From assembly GCA_016765035.1 (NCBI GenBank), contig JAESQS010000273.1, forward strand, positions 1-40,262: a DNA stretch of 40,262 nucleotides. The letters run 5' to 3'. Origin of the DNA: Kordiimonadaceae bacterium. Lineage in GTDB: Bacteria; Pseudomonadota; Alphaproteobacteria; Sphingomonadales; Kordiimonadaceae. The translations under genes were made by a program, and so were the position numbers. Below, in pieces: positions 1 through 8,019 of this stretch (positions are counted from its first letter, which is position 1; every line of letters starts with the position of its first letter). The notes under the pieces are model-generated. The model searched no databases, was not told where the DNA came from, and saw nothing but the letters and a program-made list of their open reading frames with translations.

Positions 1-148
1 CCAATGCTCAGCGTGCCCGGAACGATTCTAACAAAACAATGCCTTATAAAAATGCACTTTTTGCATAACCAGGCTACTGCAACAAAACTTGGCTTGTGGG
101 TACTGGAAGCCTTCAACCCTCAATTATTCATAGCTATCGGTTTACACC
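1..148. other. left host flank
   Basis: This is host DNA outside the prophage, defined by the target duplication that follows it. I see no convincing gene. A 75-codon open frame crosses the prophage boundary and lacks an RBS, so I do not call it. TTTACA at 141-146 resembles a -35 element whose -10 partner would lie beyond the other end of the prophage. Confidence 0.7.
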
Positions 149-154
149 AAAAAT
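149..154. repeat. target-site duplication, left copy
   Basis: AAAAAT stands directly outside the 5'-TGAT terminus and is repeated exactly at 40197-40202 outside the ATCA-3' terminus. A 6-bp duplication fits a staggered-cut DDE transposition. Mu itself makes 5 bp, whereas Tn552-type transposases make about 6 bp. The sequence is low in complexity, so the call rests on agreement with the end boxes. Confidence 0.8.
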
Positions 155-199
155 TGATGCGGCGCGAGATAAATACCTCCAAAATGCGAGATAAATACC
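155..199 (+). repeat. left prophage end with two transposase-binding boxes
   Basis: The terminus is TGAT. GAGATAAAT boxes lie at 166-174 and 188-196, 22 bp apart, with the first 11 nt from the end. The right end (40152-40196) has the same geometry in inverted orientation. The inner boxes of both ends share the 15-mer AATGCGAGATAAATA (183-197 here). Position and symmetry indicate binding sites for the transposase at 34705. Direct binding is inferred. Confidence 0.88.
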
Positions 200-254
200 C
201 TGCACCTTTCGTTGCCGTCAGTGAAACATAATAATACATAGCAAAACTACGCAA

Positions 255-1019
255 TCACCAATTCTTAATTATCAGCTCTTTGCTCGGCTTGCGGTTTGCT
301 CCTCCACCAACGGTGTAGGCAATGCCTGCTGAGCTGATATGGTGCTTACAAAACACCTTCCTTATGGCTGGGTGGTCGTTAATTGAGAGGATCGCTTTGC
401 CTTTCATTGTGCTCATTAAATCGGCCATTTCCTCATAGTGTGAAAACGGGAAGTCCATCCCGTAGCCAGCGGTTTGCCAGTATGGTGGATCGAGATAGAA
501 CAGGGTTGCAGGGCGGTCGTACCGAGCAATGCACTTCTCCCACGACTCATTCTCAATGTTCACTCGAGCCAGCCTCAGGTGCGCCTGGCTAAGGTCTTCC
601 TCTATCCGTAATAGATTCAGCTTCGGTGGCGAGGTTGTAGCTGTACCAAAGGTTTGGCCTTCAGTTCTACCACCAAAGCATAGCTTCTGCAGGTAATAAA
701 ACCGGGCAGCACGTTGAATGTCAGTAAGGGTTTCAGGCCGCTTAGTCTTCTCCCACTCAAACACCTGACGACTGGATATAGCCCACTTGAATTGACGAAC
801 AAACTCTTCAAGGTGATGCTGCAAAACACGATAAAGATTGGTGAGCTCACCGTTTAAATCATTGAGCACTTCAACCTTGCTGGGCTCCTTCTTATAGAAC
901 AATGCAGCCCCTCCCGCGAACACTTCAACGTAGCATGTGTGGGCTGGGAATAATGGCAGGATTTTATCCGCTAATCGTGACTTACCACCCATCCAGGGAA
1001 CAATCGGTTTTGCCTTCAT
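255..1019 (-). CDS. DNA adenine methylase, D12 class (Dam-like)
   Basis: This 254-aa protein is a class D12 N6-adenine methyltransferase. It shows PWMGGKS near residues 8-14, the AdoMet-binding FAGG loop at 34-37, and the catalytic DPPY at 177-180. The length is normal for a phage Dam. An RBS (GGAGAG) lies 8 nt before the ATG. It is the last gene of the late operon, ending 100 bp from the left terminus, separated from the lipase by a 150-bp gap with a hairpin. It probably modifies phage DNA against host restriction. Its recognition sequence cannot be read from the protein; GATC is only the commonest case. Position at a prophage edge is typical of an accessory gene. Confidence 0.92.
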   Translation of the reverse strand: MKAKPIVPWMGGKSRLADKILPLFPAHTCYVEVFAGGAALFYKKEPSKVEVLNDLNGELTNLYRVLQHHLEEFVRQFKWAISSRQVFEWEKTKRPETLTDIQRAARFYYLQKLCFGGRTEGQTFGTATTSPPKLNLLRIEEDLSQAHLRLARVNIENESWEKCIARYDRPATLFYLDPPYWQTAGYGMDFPFSHYEEMADLMSTMKGKAILSINDHPAIRKVFCKHHISSAGIAYTVGGGANRKPSKELIIKNW

Positions 1020-1117
1020 CTTTCACTCTCCGCAACAATGATTCAATCTGTTAGGCTAGCCGCGCTCACGTGAGCAGGGGGTCTTGGCTAACTTGCAGCT
1101 TGTGTCTGCGGGTTGGT

Positions 1118-1151
1118 ACCACGACTTAATGTTAGTGCATTGAGTCGTGGT
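1118..1151. terminator. strong hairpin between lipase and Dam genes
   Basis: ACCACGACTTAATG (1118-1131) pairs with CATTGAGTCGTGGT (1138-1151) around a 6-nt loop. This gives a 14-bp stem with a single T-G wobble. No U-tract follows on the minus (late transcript) strand, so it could be an attenuator, a processing site or a terminator. A perfect 12-bp palindrome, GCTCACGTGAGC, lies just downstream in the transcript at 1064-1075. The rest of 1020-1169 shows no gene. Confidence 0.45.
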
Positions 1152-1169
1152 GCCCTCTTTAATTTGACC

Positions 1170-1865
1170 CTACTCCAGCGCCTTCTCTAGCGCCTGCAGG
1201 TAGTAATCCATACCGTGATAACGACTCACACTCAGCCGCTTGCGGCTATAGGCTTCGCCGATCTGAATCTGAATGCCCTGGTCGACTTCGTGGGGGTGTT
1301 TGTACGACCAGAGCCAGCCACGGGGTAGCGCTGTAATCAGGTCGCTGCCGTGGCGATAGGCGATGACTTCACCAATCATGCCATGAGACCAGCAGCGCCC
1401 CACGGTTGCTCTGGGGCATCCAAAGTCGACGAGTGACCGCACGTCATAACCGCAGCTAGCCAGCATGGCAGCAAGCAAACGGGCTTCACCGCCACCTTTA
1501 GAATGCCCTGTTACACGCACTGGATAACTGCAGTCGTAAGCCTCTACGACCAACTTAAAAACGCCTAAAGCGCCACCGCCTACTCCGCTATAAAAGCCCC
1601 TATGCACCAGGCCAATCATGGTGCGTTCTGGCATTGCTCTAATGTCATTTAGGATGTCGATAACTCGGCTTTTCATGCGCTGCCAAAAGCTATCTTCTTT
1701 GCGCCCGGCCATCTCGGTACCGCACATAGCCAGCCACAATTCGCCGTTCACTATCTCGGCCAAACACTCAGCCTCACCGGCAACAAAGGTGCTCTCGCTG
1801 TAGGCTCTTTTGGCTAATTTTGCGAGGCGAAGATGCAACCAAAGTGGCTGTGTTGATGGCGTCAT
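1170..1865 (-). CDS. lipase class 3 family alpha/beta hydrolase
   Basis: This 231-aa protein carries the nucleophile elbow GHSKG at residues 120-124 (Ser122), preceded by an HRGFY segment (88-92) typical of class 3 lipases. HGSD with a likely catalytic Asp and a C-terminal YHG His complete a plausible triad. I start at the ATG at 1865, which has AGGG 10 nt upstream. An in-frame TTG nine bases earlier sits too close to that RBS. The gene follows the tail-tip gene by 5 bp, so it belongs to the late operon. A role in the virion (cutting lipid or capsule esters during entry) or in release is inference. There is no signal peptide. Confidence 0.8.
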   Translation of the reverse strand: MTPSTQPLWLHLRLAKLAKRAYSESTFVAGEAECLAEIVNGELWLAMCGTEMAGRKEDSFWQRMKSRVIDILNDIRAMPERTMIGLVHRGFYSGVGGGALGVFKLVVEAYDCSYPVRVTGHSKGGGEARLLAAMLASCGYDVRSLVDFGCPRATVGRCWSHGMIGEVIAYRHGSDLITALPRGWLWSYKHPHEVDQGIQIQIGEAYSRKRLSVSRYHGMDYYLQALEKALE

Positions 1866-1870
1866 TTTAT

Positions 1871-4042
1871 TCAAACCCTGTCGAAAGAAACATCGTGTTT
1901 CTGGGTGCTAGTGAGGCCGTCACGAAGCGACTCCAGCTCAATACGAACACTGGTATTCAAGCGCCCGCTAAGGCCGCTGTCAGCCTCTTCAGTTGCCCAT
2001 GTATACGTGATGCCAGCCAGCCCTGACTCAGTGCGCACCAGGGCATTATTTTCATCATACAAACGCAGGGTGTAGGTGGTGCCAGGCTCAGGGCCGATAC
2101 TGGCTTCATTCGTGTCGATGATTTGATCATCCTGCAGAATGCGGTCACGGTGCGCCCAATCGATAACGAGTTGGCCAGTGATTGAAACCGGATAAGCGAC
2201 ACCGTTAATTAGTAATTTACCGGGGGGATAAGGCCTGAACTGGCGCTGATCCATCAGCACAGAATCGGTCGCGGCCAGCAGTGGATCCAACTCACCCGCG
2301 CTGGTGCGTGTCAGCAACCTAACATCAACAGTGGTGCCCACCAGGTACTCCGTGGCGTCAGCGCCAACCACTTCGTCATAAAACCAAACCAGCACCCCAG
2401 CTGAGTGCGCCTCGGGCACAGTGTCACCACAGCCACGGGCGAGGGTTGCTGTTTCCAGCCCGTAATCGATTGCCTCTACGCGGAATAATTCATCGTCTAT
2501 CAGCGCTGCCTCACCCACTTCGACACCACTCAAATCAATAGCACCGTTCAGGCTAATAAGTACGTTTGCAGCACCTTTAGCCATGGCCGCAACGAGCAAT
2601 CCAGTAGAGGGGAAATCACCCAGACCCTGCTCGGTAAAACCAACCGGGGCAACGCGTGTTTGCAACGTGTAATTCAAGCTCAGCCCTGTTGGCTTTACAC
2701 CCCACGCCAGCACATAACCCGCGTCGTCTTCGAGTGCCGCCTGATCAGCAGCACTCAGCACAGCCGCCAAATCACGATACGAGGCCTCAATCACTTTGCG
2801 GGTGGCAATCGCCGTTGGTGTGGTGTTCGGCGGCACCCAGCCAGCAGGCTGAACGCCAACAAAACTACTCGCGGGCAGACCAAAAACATCCTCCACGGCC
2901 GTCACCGTAATCGCGCCCTTACCCAGGGTGCCATAGTCGATTGCACCGGCTCGCAGAATGATATTTTCGATACCTCGGGCGGGGTCACTAATGCGAAAAA
3001 CATCACCAGGATTGAGCTTGTAAGCGCGCCTATCGAGCCTCACTTTAAATCGCTTCAGCCCGGACGAACCAATGCGCAAATCGCGCTGAGCAACCCGCAA
3101 TGCCAGCTCGGCGGTGGGCAGGCCAACATAGTCTGCGGTCACCGACACAGTGCCACCGGCCTGAATTGATGCAAGATTTTGCACCCGCACCGAGCCTGGC
3201 TTGTTGGTAATAGGATCATGCCAATTAACCACTTGCTGGTTAAGCCCTCCACTGGTCGCCGCGTTGTTATCCTGCTCTATGCCCAACAGGCCCGTATCGG
3301 GGGTAAAAAGGTCGAGCGTATTGGGGTCATAGTCATCGCGTATCAACGTCAACGACAGCAAGCCAGTGACGCGATCAACAAAAATATTAGCGCCAATATA
3401 ATCCTGAATCTGCTGAATAAAATTCTTTACACCATCTCGCCTTACCCAGCGCAGACACAGCCCAAAACCTTCCGCATGCAGCGTGTCAGCTGCCGCCGCA
3501 AATGCGATCGCATCCAGCCGCGTGGCCGACAAGCCTCTACCCCAGTCTCGGTTGGTACTGGCCTCGTAAATAATGTGGGCACCGTTCATGGCTTTAATAT
3601 TGTCGTTACTCAAACTTACGACGGCTTTTTCTGGATACCAGGCCGGGCCATCCCAGTCTTTTGTTGCTCGACGAGCACGAATTTTCCAGGGCTTTGGGTA
3701 GGGGTTCATACTGGTCACAAGGCCATCGTAAAACAGGGTACACACACCGCGAAAGGCGGGCACAATACCGCCCAACATTGCTGCCAGAGGCGCATTCACC
3801 GGCTGACTTTCGCCACCCATTAGCACTTCCATAGTGCCTTGAATACCGCCTTCGCCTTTGTCGCCACCAAATAATTCAGGGGCATCAATAGCCACTGTCT
3901 GGTTACTGGTGACAGAGCCTTCCCAGGCTGTTTTACCGCCCACTTCTATGGCGACAATTTCATCCACCTCACCCCGACTAACGCCCATGTGAAGGCCAAA
4001 GGAAAAGCGATAACCAACGGTGACTTTCTTGCTACCGCCCAT
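1871..4042 (-). CDS. tail tip / hub protein (central fibre-like)
   Basis: At 723 aa this is the largest protein of the tail-tip set. It has the architecture of siphovirus tail proteins downstream of BR0599 genes: an N-terminal YGSKKV-like MGGSKKVTVGYRF segment, a middle region of GFGLCLRW...QDYIGANIFVDRVTG type (Phage-tail_3-like), and C-terminal beta-rich repeats. It should sit at the distal end of the tail and may carry the receptor-binding function. AGGAGG precedes the ATG, which overlaps the previous gene by 11 bp. Related proteins occur in D3112/B3-like transposable phages. No catalytic motif was seen. Confidence 0.78.
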   Translation of the reverse strand: MGGSKKVTVGYRFSFGLHMGVSRGEVDEIVAIEVGGKTAWEGSVTSNQTVAIDAPELFGGDKGEGGIQGTMEVLMGGESQPVNAPLAAMLGGIVPAFRGVCTLFYDGLVTSMNPYPKPWKIRARRATKDWDGPAWYPEKAVVSLSNDNIKAMNGAHIIYEASTNRDWGRGLSATRLDAIAFAAAADTLHAEGFGLCLRWVRRDGVKNFIQQIQDYIGANIFVDRVTGLLSLTLIRDDYDPNTLDLFTPDTGLLGIEQDNNAATSGGLNQQVVNWHDPITNKPGSVRVQNLASIQAGGTVSVTADYVGLPTAELALRVAQRDLRIGSSGLKRFKVRLDRRAYKLNPGDVFRISDPARGIENIILRAGAIDYGTLGKGAITVTAVEDVFGLPASSFVGVQPAGWVPPNTTPTAIATRKVIEASYRDLAAVLSAADQAALEDDAGYVLAWGVKPTGLSLNYTLQTRVAPVGFTEQGLGDFPSTGLLVAAMAKGAANVLISLNGAIDLSGVEVGEAALIDDELFRVEAIDYGLETATLARGCGDTVPEAHSAGVLVWFYDEVVGADATEYLVGTTVDVRLLTRTSAGELDPLLAATDSVLMDQRQFRPYPPGKLLINGVAYPVSITGQLVIDWAHRDRILQDDQIIDTNEASIGPEPGTTYTLRLYDENNALVRTESGLAGITYTWATEEADSGLSGRLNTSVRIELESLRDGLTSTQKHDVSFDRV

Positions 4043-4280
4043 TAGCGACCTCCTGCCGGGCGTGCTCTACCACGCGCAAAGCGAGGGCATCGCCGGTGTT
4101 CTCCAACTCACTTGCAGCAATACCCTCACGCACAAAACGCGACCAGTCCAGGCCATGGCGGGCAAAGAAAACACGACCCATTTTGGCGCAGAATCCAACG
4201 CGAGAACGCCAGGCAGGCACAGTGCGCAAGTGGGTAATTGTTACCGTAATATCAGCGCCTAACTGAGCCTGACAATTCAC
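4032..4280 (-). CDS. small conserved tail-tip protein
   Basis: This 82-aa protein resembles a small conserved family of Mu-like siphophages in which FCxKxGRxFFARHGLDWSxFVREGI is followed by an acidic stretch and a basic C-terminus. It begins with GTG overlapping the stop of the preceding gene (GTGA) and overlaps the tail hub gene at its end, so the three are translationally coupled. A structural or assembly role at the tail tip is inferred from position. No enzymatic motif is visible. Confidence 0.7.
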   Translation of the reverse strand: MNCQAQLGADITVTITHLRTVPAWRSRVGFCAKMGRVFFARHGLDWSRFVREGIAASELENTGDALALRVVEHARQEVANGR

Positions 4281-4513
4281 TTTTTGCCACCCTTCGATTT
4301 GATCTTGCTGCTGCGGTAATTACCCACACCCAGCACCATCCAGCTTTCAGTCCAGACATCACCAAAAATCACCGCCTGGGGAGTGCCTTCATCAGCCTGG
4401 GGAAAGTTAAAATCTTCAAATGCCTTTGGCTTTGGTGTGGGTGGCTTTTTTGCCAACGACGCAGACAGTACGGCTGAGAGCACCATCAAGCCCAACTGAA
4501 TCCATATATTCAT
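4277..4513 (-). CDS. small tail protein with N-terminal hydrophobic segment
   Basis: The 78-aa protein has a hydrophobic helix at about residues 3-21 (MNIWIQLGLMVLSAVLSASL), a Pro/Lys-rich linker, and a short domain with EGTPQAVIFGDVW. That domain resembles the N-terminal signature of tail tip proteins. AGGAG stands 6 nt before the ATG. It lies between the BR0599 gene and the tail tip genes. The helix could insert in the host membrane or pack in the tip complex. It is too small and in the wrong place to call a holin. Confidence 0.65.
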   Translation of the reverse strand: MNIWIQLGLMVLSAVLSASLAKKPPTPKPKAFEDFNFPQADEGTPQAVIFGDVWTESWMVLGVGNYRSSKIKSKGGKK

Positions 4514-4522
4514 TTATATCTC

Positions 4523-5341
4523 CTAAAAAACCGGGTCGCCATCAAAGGGGCTGCGGCCCGGCAAGCCCGGCACGCCCCCGTAATTATCTTCGTTGGCAAA
4601 TTTACTTTGGCATATCGCTATGGTGCGCAAACACCCTGGGTAAGCCGTCAACGCATCAGCCAGCGCAATACCGTCACTACCGCCCAACAGCGTCAGCAAT
4701 CCACCCACCTGGGTTTCAATACCACGGCGGTCAAACTCACCGCCACCCACTGGCCATTGCACCCAGCCACCGTCAAACCAGCCATCGGGATAACCCGCCC
4801 AGGCAGTGGCCGACACGCTAATGCCGTCGAGGGTAATTACTGTGCCCGCTACTGCGTACAGCTCCATATCCACCCGGCACAGCCTGTCGCCCAGGGCATG
4901 GGGGCAATTGCGCTCCCAGCTCAAACGTAGGCCTTCTCGCGCCATGCTGGCAGCCAGTGATTCGCAGCGAATTTGACAGCGATCCTGCGCAGGGAAATTA
5001 ACGTCACCAATACTGCCCGACCAACGCACCAGGGCATCGGCCTCGCCATAGTGCAGATCCCGAATAGTCAAACTAATCTCATCCGACGGCGGCGCGCCCC
5101 GGTACAGCTGCGCCACATCCAGTGTTGCCGGGCCGGTCACTTCCAGGGCATCGGCACTGCTTTGGCCGCTTTGGCGAATACCGTCATCACTAATAGCGCG
5201 GCCCAAATAATCAATGCCTTGATAGGTGATATCCCGGTCAGAGCTGTTATAAGCCCAGCGCGTACTGGCACCCCGCTCAAATAAATACAGCCGAACGGGC
5301 TTGCCACCTGCCAGTGATATCTCTCGGGCATCAGAGCTCAT
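4523..5341 (-). CDS. BR0599-family tail protein (DUF2163)
   Basis: This 272-aa protein has the hallmark C-terminal pattern of the BR0599 family: ERNCPHALGDRLCRV, then YPGCLRTIAICQSKFANEDNYGG and a final GDPVF. The conserved cysteines probably bind a metal, as in hub proteins of siphoviruses and gene transfer agents. I choose the ATG at 5341, because AGGAG lies 9 nt upstream and it overlaps the previous stop. An upstream ATG at 5371 has that RBS inside its own reading frame. It should link the distal tail protein to the tail tip. Confidence 0.85.
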   Translation of the reverse strand: MSSDAREISLAGGKPVRLYLFERGASTRWAYNSSDRDITYQGIDYLGRAISDDGIRQSGQSSADALEVTGPATLDVAQLYRGAPPSDEISLTIRDLHYGEADALVRWSGSIGDVNFPAQDRCQIRCESLAASMAREGLRLSWERNCPHALGDRLCRVDMELYAVAGTVITLDGISVSATAWAGYPDGWFDGGWVQWPVGGGEFDRRGIETQVGGLLTLLGGSDGIALADALTAYPGCLRTIAICQSKFANEDNYGGVPGLPGRSPFDGDPVF

Positions 5342-7052
5342 CGTCTCGTACTCCTTTAAAAATAGCGTCACTCAGGGCAACACCTTCGGCATCGGTCAGG
5401 TGCTCAATATCAATACCGTCCTGGTCGAGCCGACATAAAAACAACCACGATATGCGCAGCACCTGGTTAGTATTTATGGCCACACCTAGAGCGCTGTCGA
5501 TGGTCAAGCGCTCTAGGTCGGCATCAATTTCAGTGGCACCGGTAATGCGCCGATGAAAGGCCGTACCATCGCGCAGCTCTATGCGAATATCGCGTCGCCC
5601 AGGGGCTGGCGCACCATCCACCAGGCCAAAGCGGGCATAGTCAATATTGGCGATATCCAGACTCAGCTGCACGTTGCTCATGTCGGCCAGCAAGGTCAAA
5701 TCATCGGCGTGAGTTGGCAGCCAAACAGCCACCAGGCGACCCTCCAGCCCATATAGCAAACTGCGAAATGCCGCCTGCTGAGCACGGCCGTCGAGCAACC
5801 AACGGTGCTGGCGCACTGGGAATGCCCGCCCCGCTGTATCGGTGATTTGTGCAATACCAGTGCCGTTATCTAATGCCAGCTGCAAACGCTGCAGGGTGTG
5901 GCTCAGGTCTTTGCTTTCATTGGGCCGCTCTTCCAATACCGGAAAACCGCGATACATTGTCGCTGGCAGCACCGCGGGGTGATCATTGGCCTCAACGCCA
6001 ATAAAAGTCACCACCAGCTCATCGGCCGTATCACTTATGCGTTTTAATTTTGGCTGCTCAGTTAATCGGGCTGCTTGACCAGGGAAAATCCGCGAACCCT
6101 TCGCCCAGGCACTTTGCAGCTCACGGGCAAGATCAATACCGGTGCCGTCAATCGCCAGCACCTCGGCAACCTCTACAGGCAAGGGCGTTTCACCCTGCAA
6201 AATTACCAGACCACCCACGGTGAACTCGCGGTCGACCGTGTCGCAGTCGATGCGCAGGGCATCAACCAATAAGGGTGCTTGCAGGCCTTGAATTTGGTGC
6301 CACAGGGGCAGTGCCCACACCTGGCCACTCCAGGCGAACAATGCCAGGTCAAGCCGCTGGCGATCGCGCTCCGCCAGCAACATGGTCGCGGTAAATTCAC
6401 GGCGGGGGGACAGGCGCAGCGCGCGGCGTTGTTCTGCCGCCGTTGGGCTTTGCAAAATATCGGTGGCCCAGGCCAAATGCTCTTTAATGCCTTTGTTCCA
6501 GTTTGGCGCAAAACCCCAGGGCACAATCCGGGTACCTGTGACGCGTAAACCGGGCATATTGCCGTTGTCGAACAGCCACTGTAATTGCAGGTCAATGTTG
6601 CTCGGGCCGCTTGTATCAATGCCCAGGTCATAGCTCAGTTCAGCGAGCGCGGGATAAAGCACAGGCGGGTTACTTTGGCCGCTGAGCGTTACACCCGGCT
6701 CCAGCCCGCTAATACTGTCCAGAGTCAGAGGCACAAACCAGGCATTCCACACCGTAATTTGACTGGCTTGGGTTGATGCAACATTGCCTAAATTAAGTCG
6801 CCGTGGGGTGATATGCACGCGGTAGTAAAAGTCATCGGCATAGCTGCGCACTCTAATGCCAGCCACGCTGCGCCTCGTAGCTGAAACAGGCCAGGTGTTT
6901 ACTGTCTCGACATCCGGTGCAGGGCTTTGCTCCAGCGCAGAAGGCGGTGGCCAGCCAACAATGCCGCTAAATAGTTGCAGGTCTGCAGACAGGTGGGGGT
7001 TTACCTGGCCTGCAACGGGCGACTGTACGTGGCTGGCCAGTAAAACCGACAT
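5331..7052 (-). CDS. distal tail protein, B3/D3112-like
   Basis: This 573-aa protein lies just upstream of the BR0599 gene and has beta-rich sequence throughout with no enzymatic motif. In Mu-like siphophages such as D3112 and B3 this slot holds a large virion protein joining tail tube and tip. The C-terminal half (FRSLLYGLEGRLVAVWLPTHADDLTL) resembles that group. The RBS is weak. It overlaps the BR0599 gene by 11 bp. Assignment is by position and general resemblance. Confidence 0.65.
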   Translation of the reverse strand: MSVLLASHVQSPVAGQVNPHLSADLQLFSGIVGWPPPSALEQSPAPDVETVNTWPVSATRRSVAGIRVRSYADDFYYRVHITPRRLNLGNVASTQASQITVWNAWFVPLTLDSISGLEPGVTLSGQSNPPVLYPALAELSYDLGIDTSGPSNIDLQLQWLFDNGNMPGLRVTGTRIVPWGFAPNWNKGIKEHLAWATDILQSPTAAEQRRALRLSPRREFTATMLLAERDRQRLDLALFAWSGQVWALPLWHQIQGLQAPLLVDALRIDCDTVDREFTVGGLVILQGETPLPVEVAEVLAIDGTGIDLARELQSAWAKGSRIFPGQAARLTEQPKLKRISDTADELVVTFIGVEANDHPAVLPATMYRGFPVLEERPNESKDLSHTLQRLQLALDNGTGIAQITDTAGRAFPVRQHRWLLDGRAQQAAFRSLLYGLEGRLVAVWLPTHADDLTLLADMSNVQLSLDIANIDYARFGLVDGAPAPGRRDIRIELRDGTAFHRRITGATEIDADLERLTIDSALGVAINTNQVLRISWLFLCRLDQDGIDIEHLTDAEGVALSDAIFKGVRDDEL

Positions 7053-7091
7053 TATTGAGTCAGCCTATCTAGCACAGCCCTACAATTAACA

Positions 7092-8018
7092 TCACGGCCC
7101 GTCATAGCGAATTGCCCAGCCAAAGGTACCTGTGTGCGTTATGCCACCGCCTCCATCACGCTCTGTTGTGTTTTTACTGCGAAACGGGTAGACCATCCAG
7201 AAATCAGGATTCAGGTCAATAATCTCCTCCGGTGCGTAGTTATCGATGCGCAGAAAACGCGCGTGGGCTAAATCGCCAACCATGCTTACCTTATTAGAAG
7301 GCCTCAAAAGAAAGGGCTGTATAGGCAGCAACACTGCCTCACCGTTCCAGTTACTGGGTGATCGGTCAAGCAGAGGAGCAATAGTTTGGGCAGCATTCAG
7401 GCTGCTCATAACTGTTGAGAACCCACTACCAGCAGTCCAGCCGTCATCATCGAGTCCGTCATGCAACACAGTATTGTGTTCTGATGCGATAATGCCTCCG
7501 CCCCAAAATGGCGCCCAGGGCGCATCCCAACTCCCAACGTCACTAGTACCACCACCTATTGATGAAATACCGTTGAGACTTCCTTTTCTACCTAAATCCG
7601 CATAGGTTGCAGTAACCCAGTTGCCCGTACCTGGTAGACCCGCGACATTACTCTGGGCAAACGCGGCAAACTGATAATCGTTTGTAACAGGCCGGATAAA
7701 AAAATAAATCTCATCCGGGTCGGTGAGAATGTGCAGATTATAGGCAACGGGCCAGGCCCAACTGGTGGCAGTAAAACCCACTCGCGGCCCCGATATCGCA
7801 GGGCCTGACAGGGCACCAGCGGCCTGCGATGTACCCCCCAGAAAGCGCAGCATACGATTTTCGCCATACGCTTCGCCCGTGGGTATTGTCACCTCAACAA
7901 ATACATCGCCCTTGTAAATAACATTGCCATCCAGCGTCCAGCCATTGGCCACCAGACCATTGAGCAAGGCGGTGCGCAGCTCGGGGATTGAATTGGCAGA
8001 ACCGGTAATAAAGGGCAT
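7092..8018 (-). CDS. virion tail protein, unknown fold
   Basis: The 308-aa protein is rich in Gly, Thr, Trp and aromatic residues, with the look of a beta-structured virion protein. Its N-terminus (ELRTALLNGLVANGWTLDGNVIYKGD) resembles the opening of the next upstream gene product (DEIKALAETNGWTVLRFD), so the two may be paralogous adaptor domains. The ATG follows the upstream stop by one base (TGATATG), so translation is coupled. Similar pairs lie after the tape measure in D3112-like phages. Function is unknown. Confidence 0.6.
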   Translation of the reverse strand: MPFITGSANSIPELRTALLNGLVANGWTLDGNVIYKGDVFVEVTIPTGEAYGENRMLRFLGGTSQAAGALSGPAISGPRVGFTATSWAWPVAYNLHILTDPDEIYFFIRPVTNDYQFAAFAQSNVAGLPGTGNWVTATYADLGRKGSLNGISSIGGGTSDVGSWDAPWAPFWGGGIIASEHNTVLHDGLDDDGWTAGSGFSTVMSSLNAAQTIAPLLDRSPSNWNGEAVLLPIQPFLLRPSNKVSMVGDLAHARFLRIDNYAPEEIIDLNPDFWMVYPFRSKNTTERDGGGGITHTGTFGWAIRYDGP

Positions 8019-8019
8019 A

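Noticed and set aside
4-231. 75-codon open frame at the left edge
   Set aside because: It crosses the defined prophage terminus at 155 and the terminal boxes, has no RBS and no protein-like composition.
3179-3823. Long antisense open frame (214 codons) inside the tail hub gene
   Set aside because: It mirrors the codon pattern of the well-supported minus-strand gene and lacks an RBS or recognisable domain.
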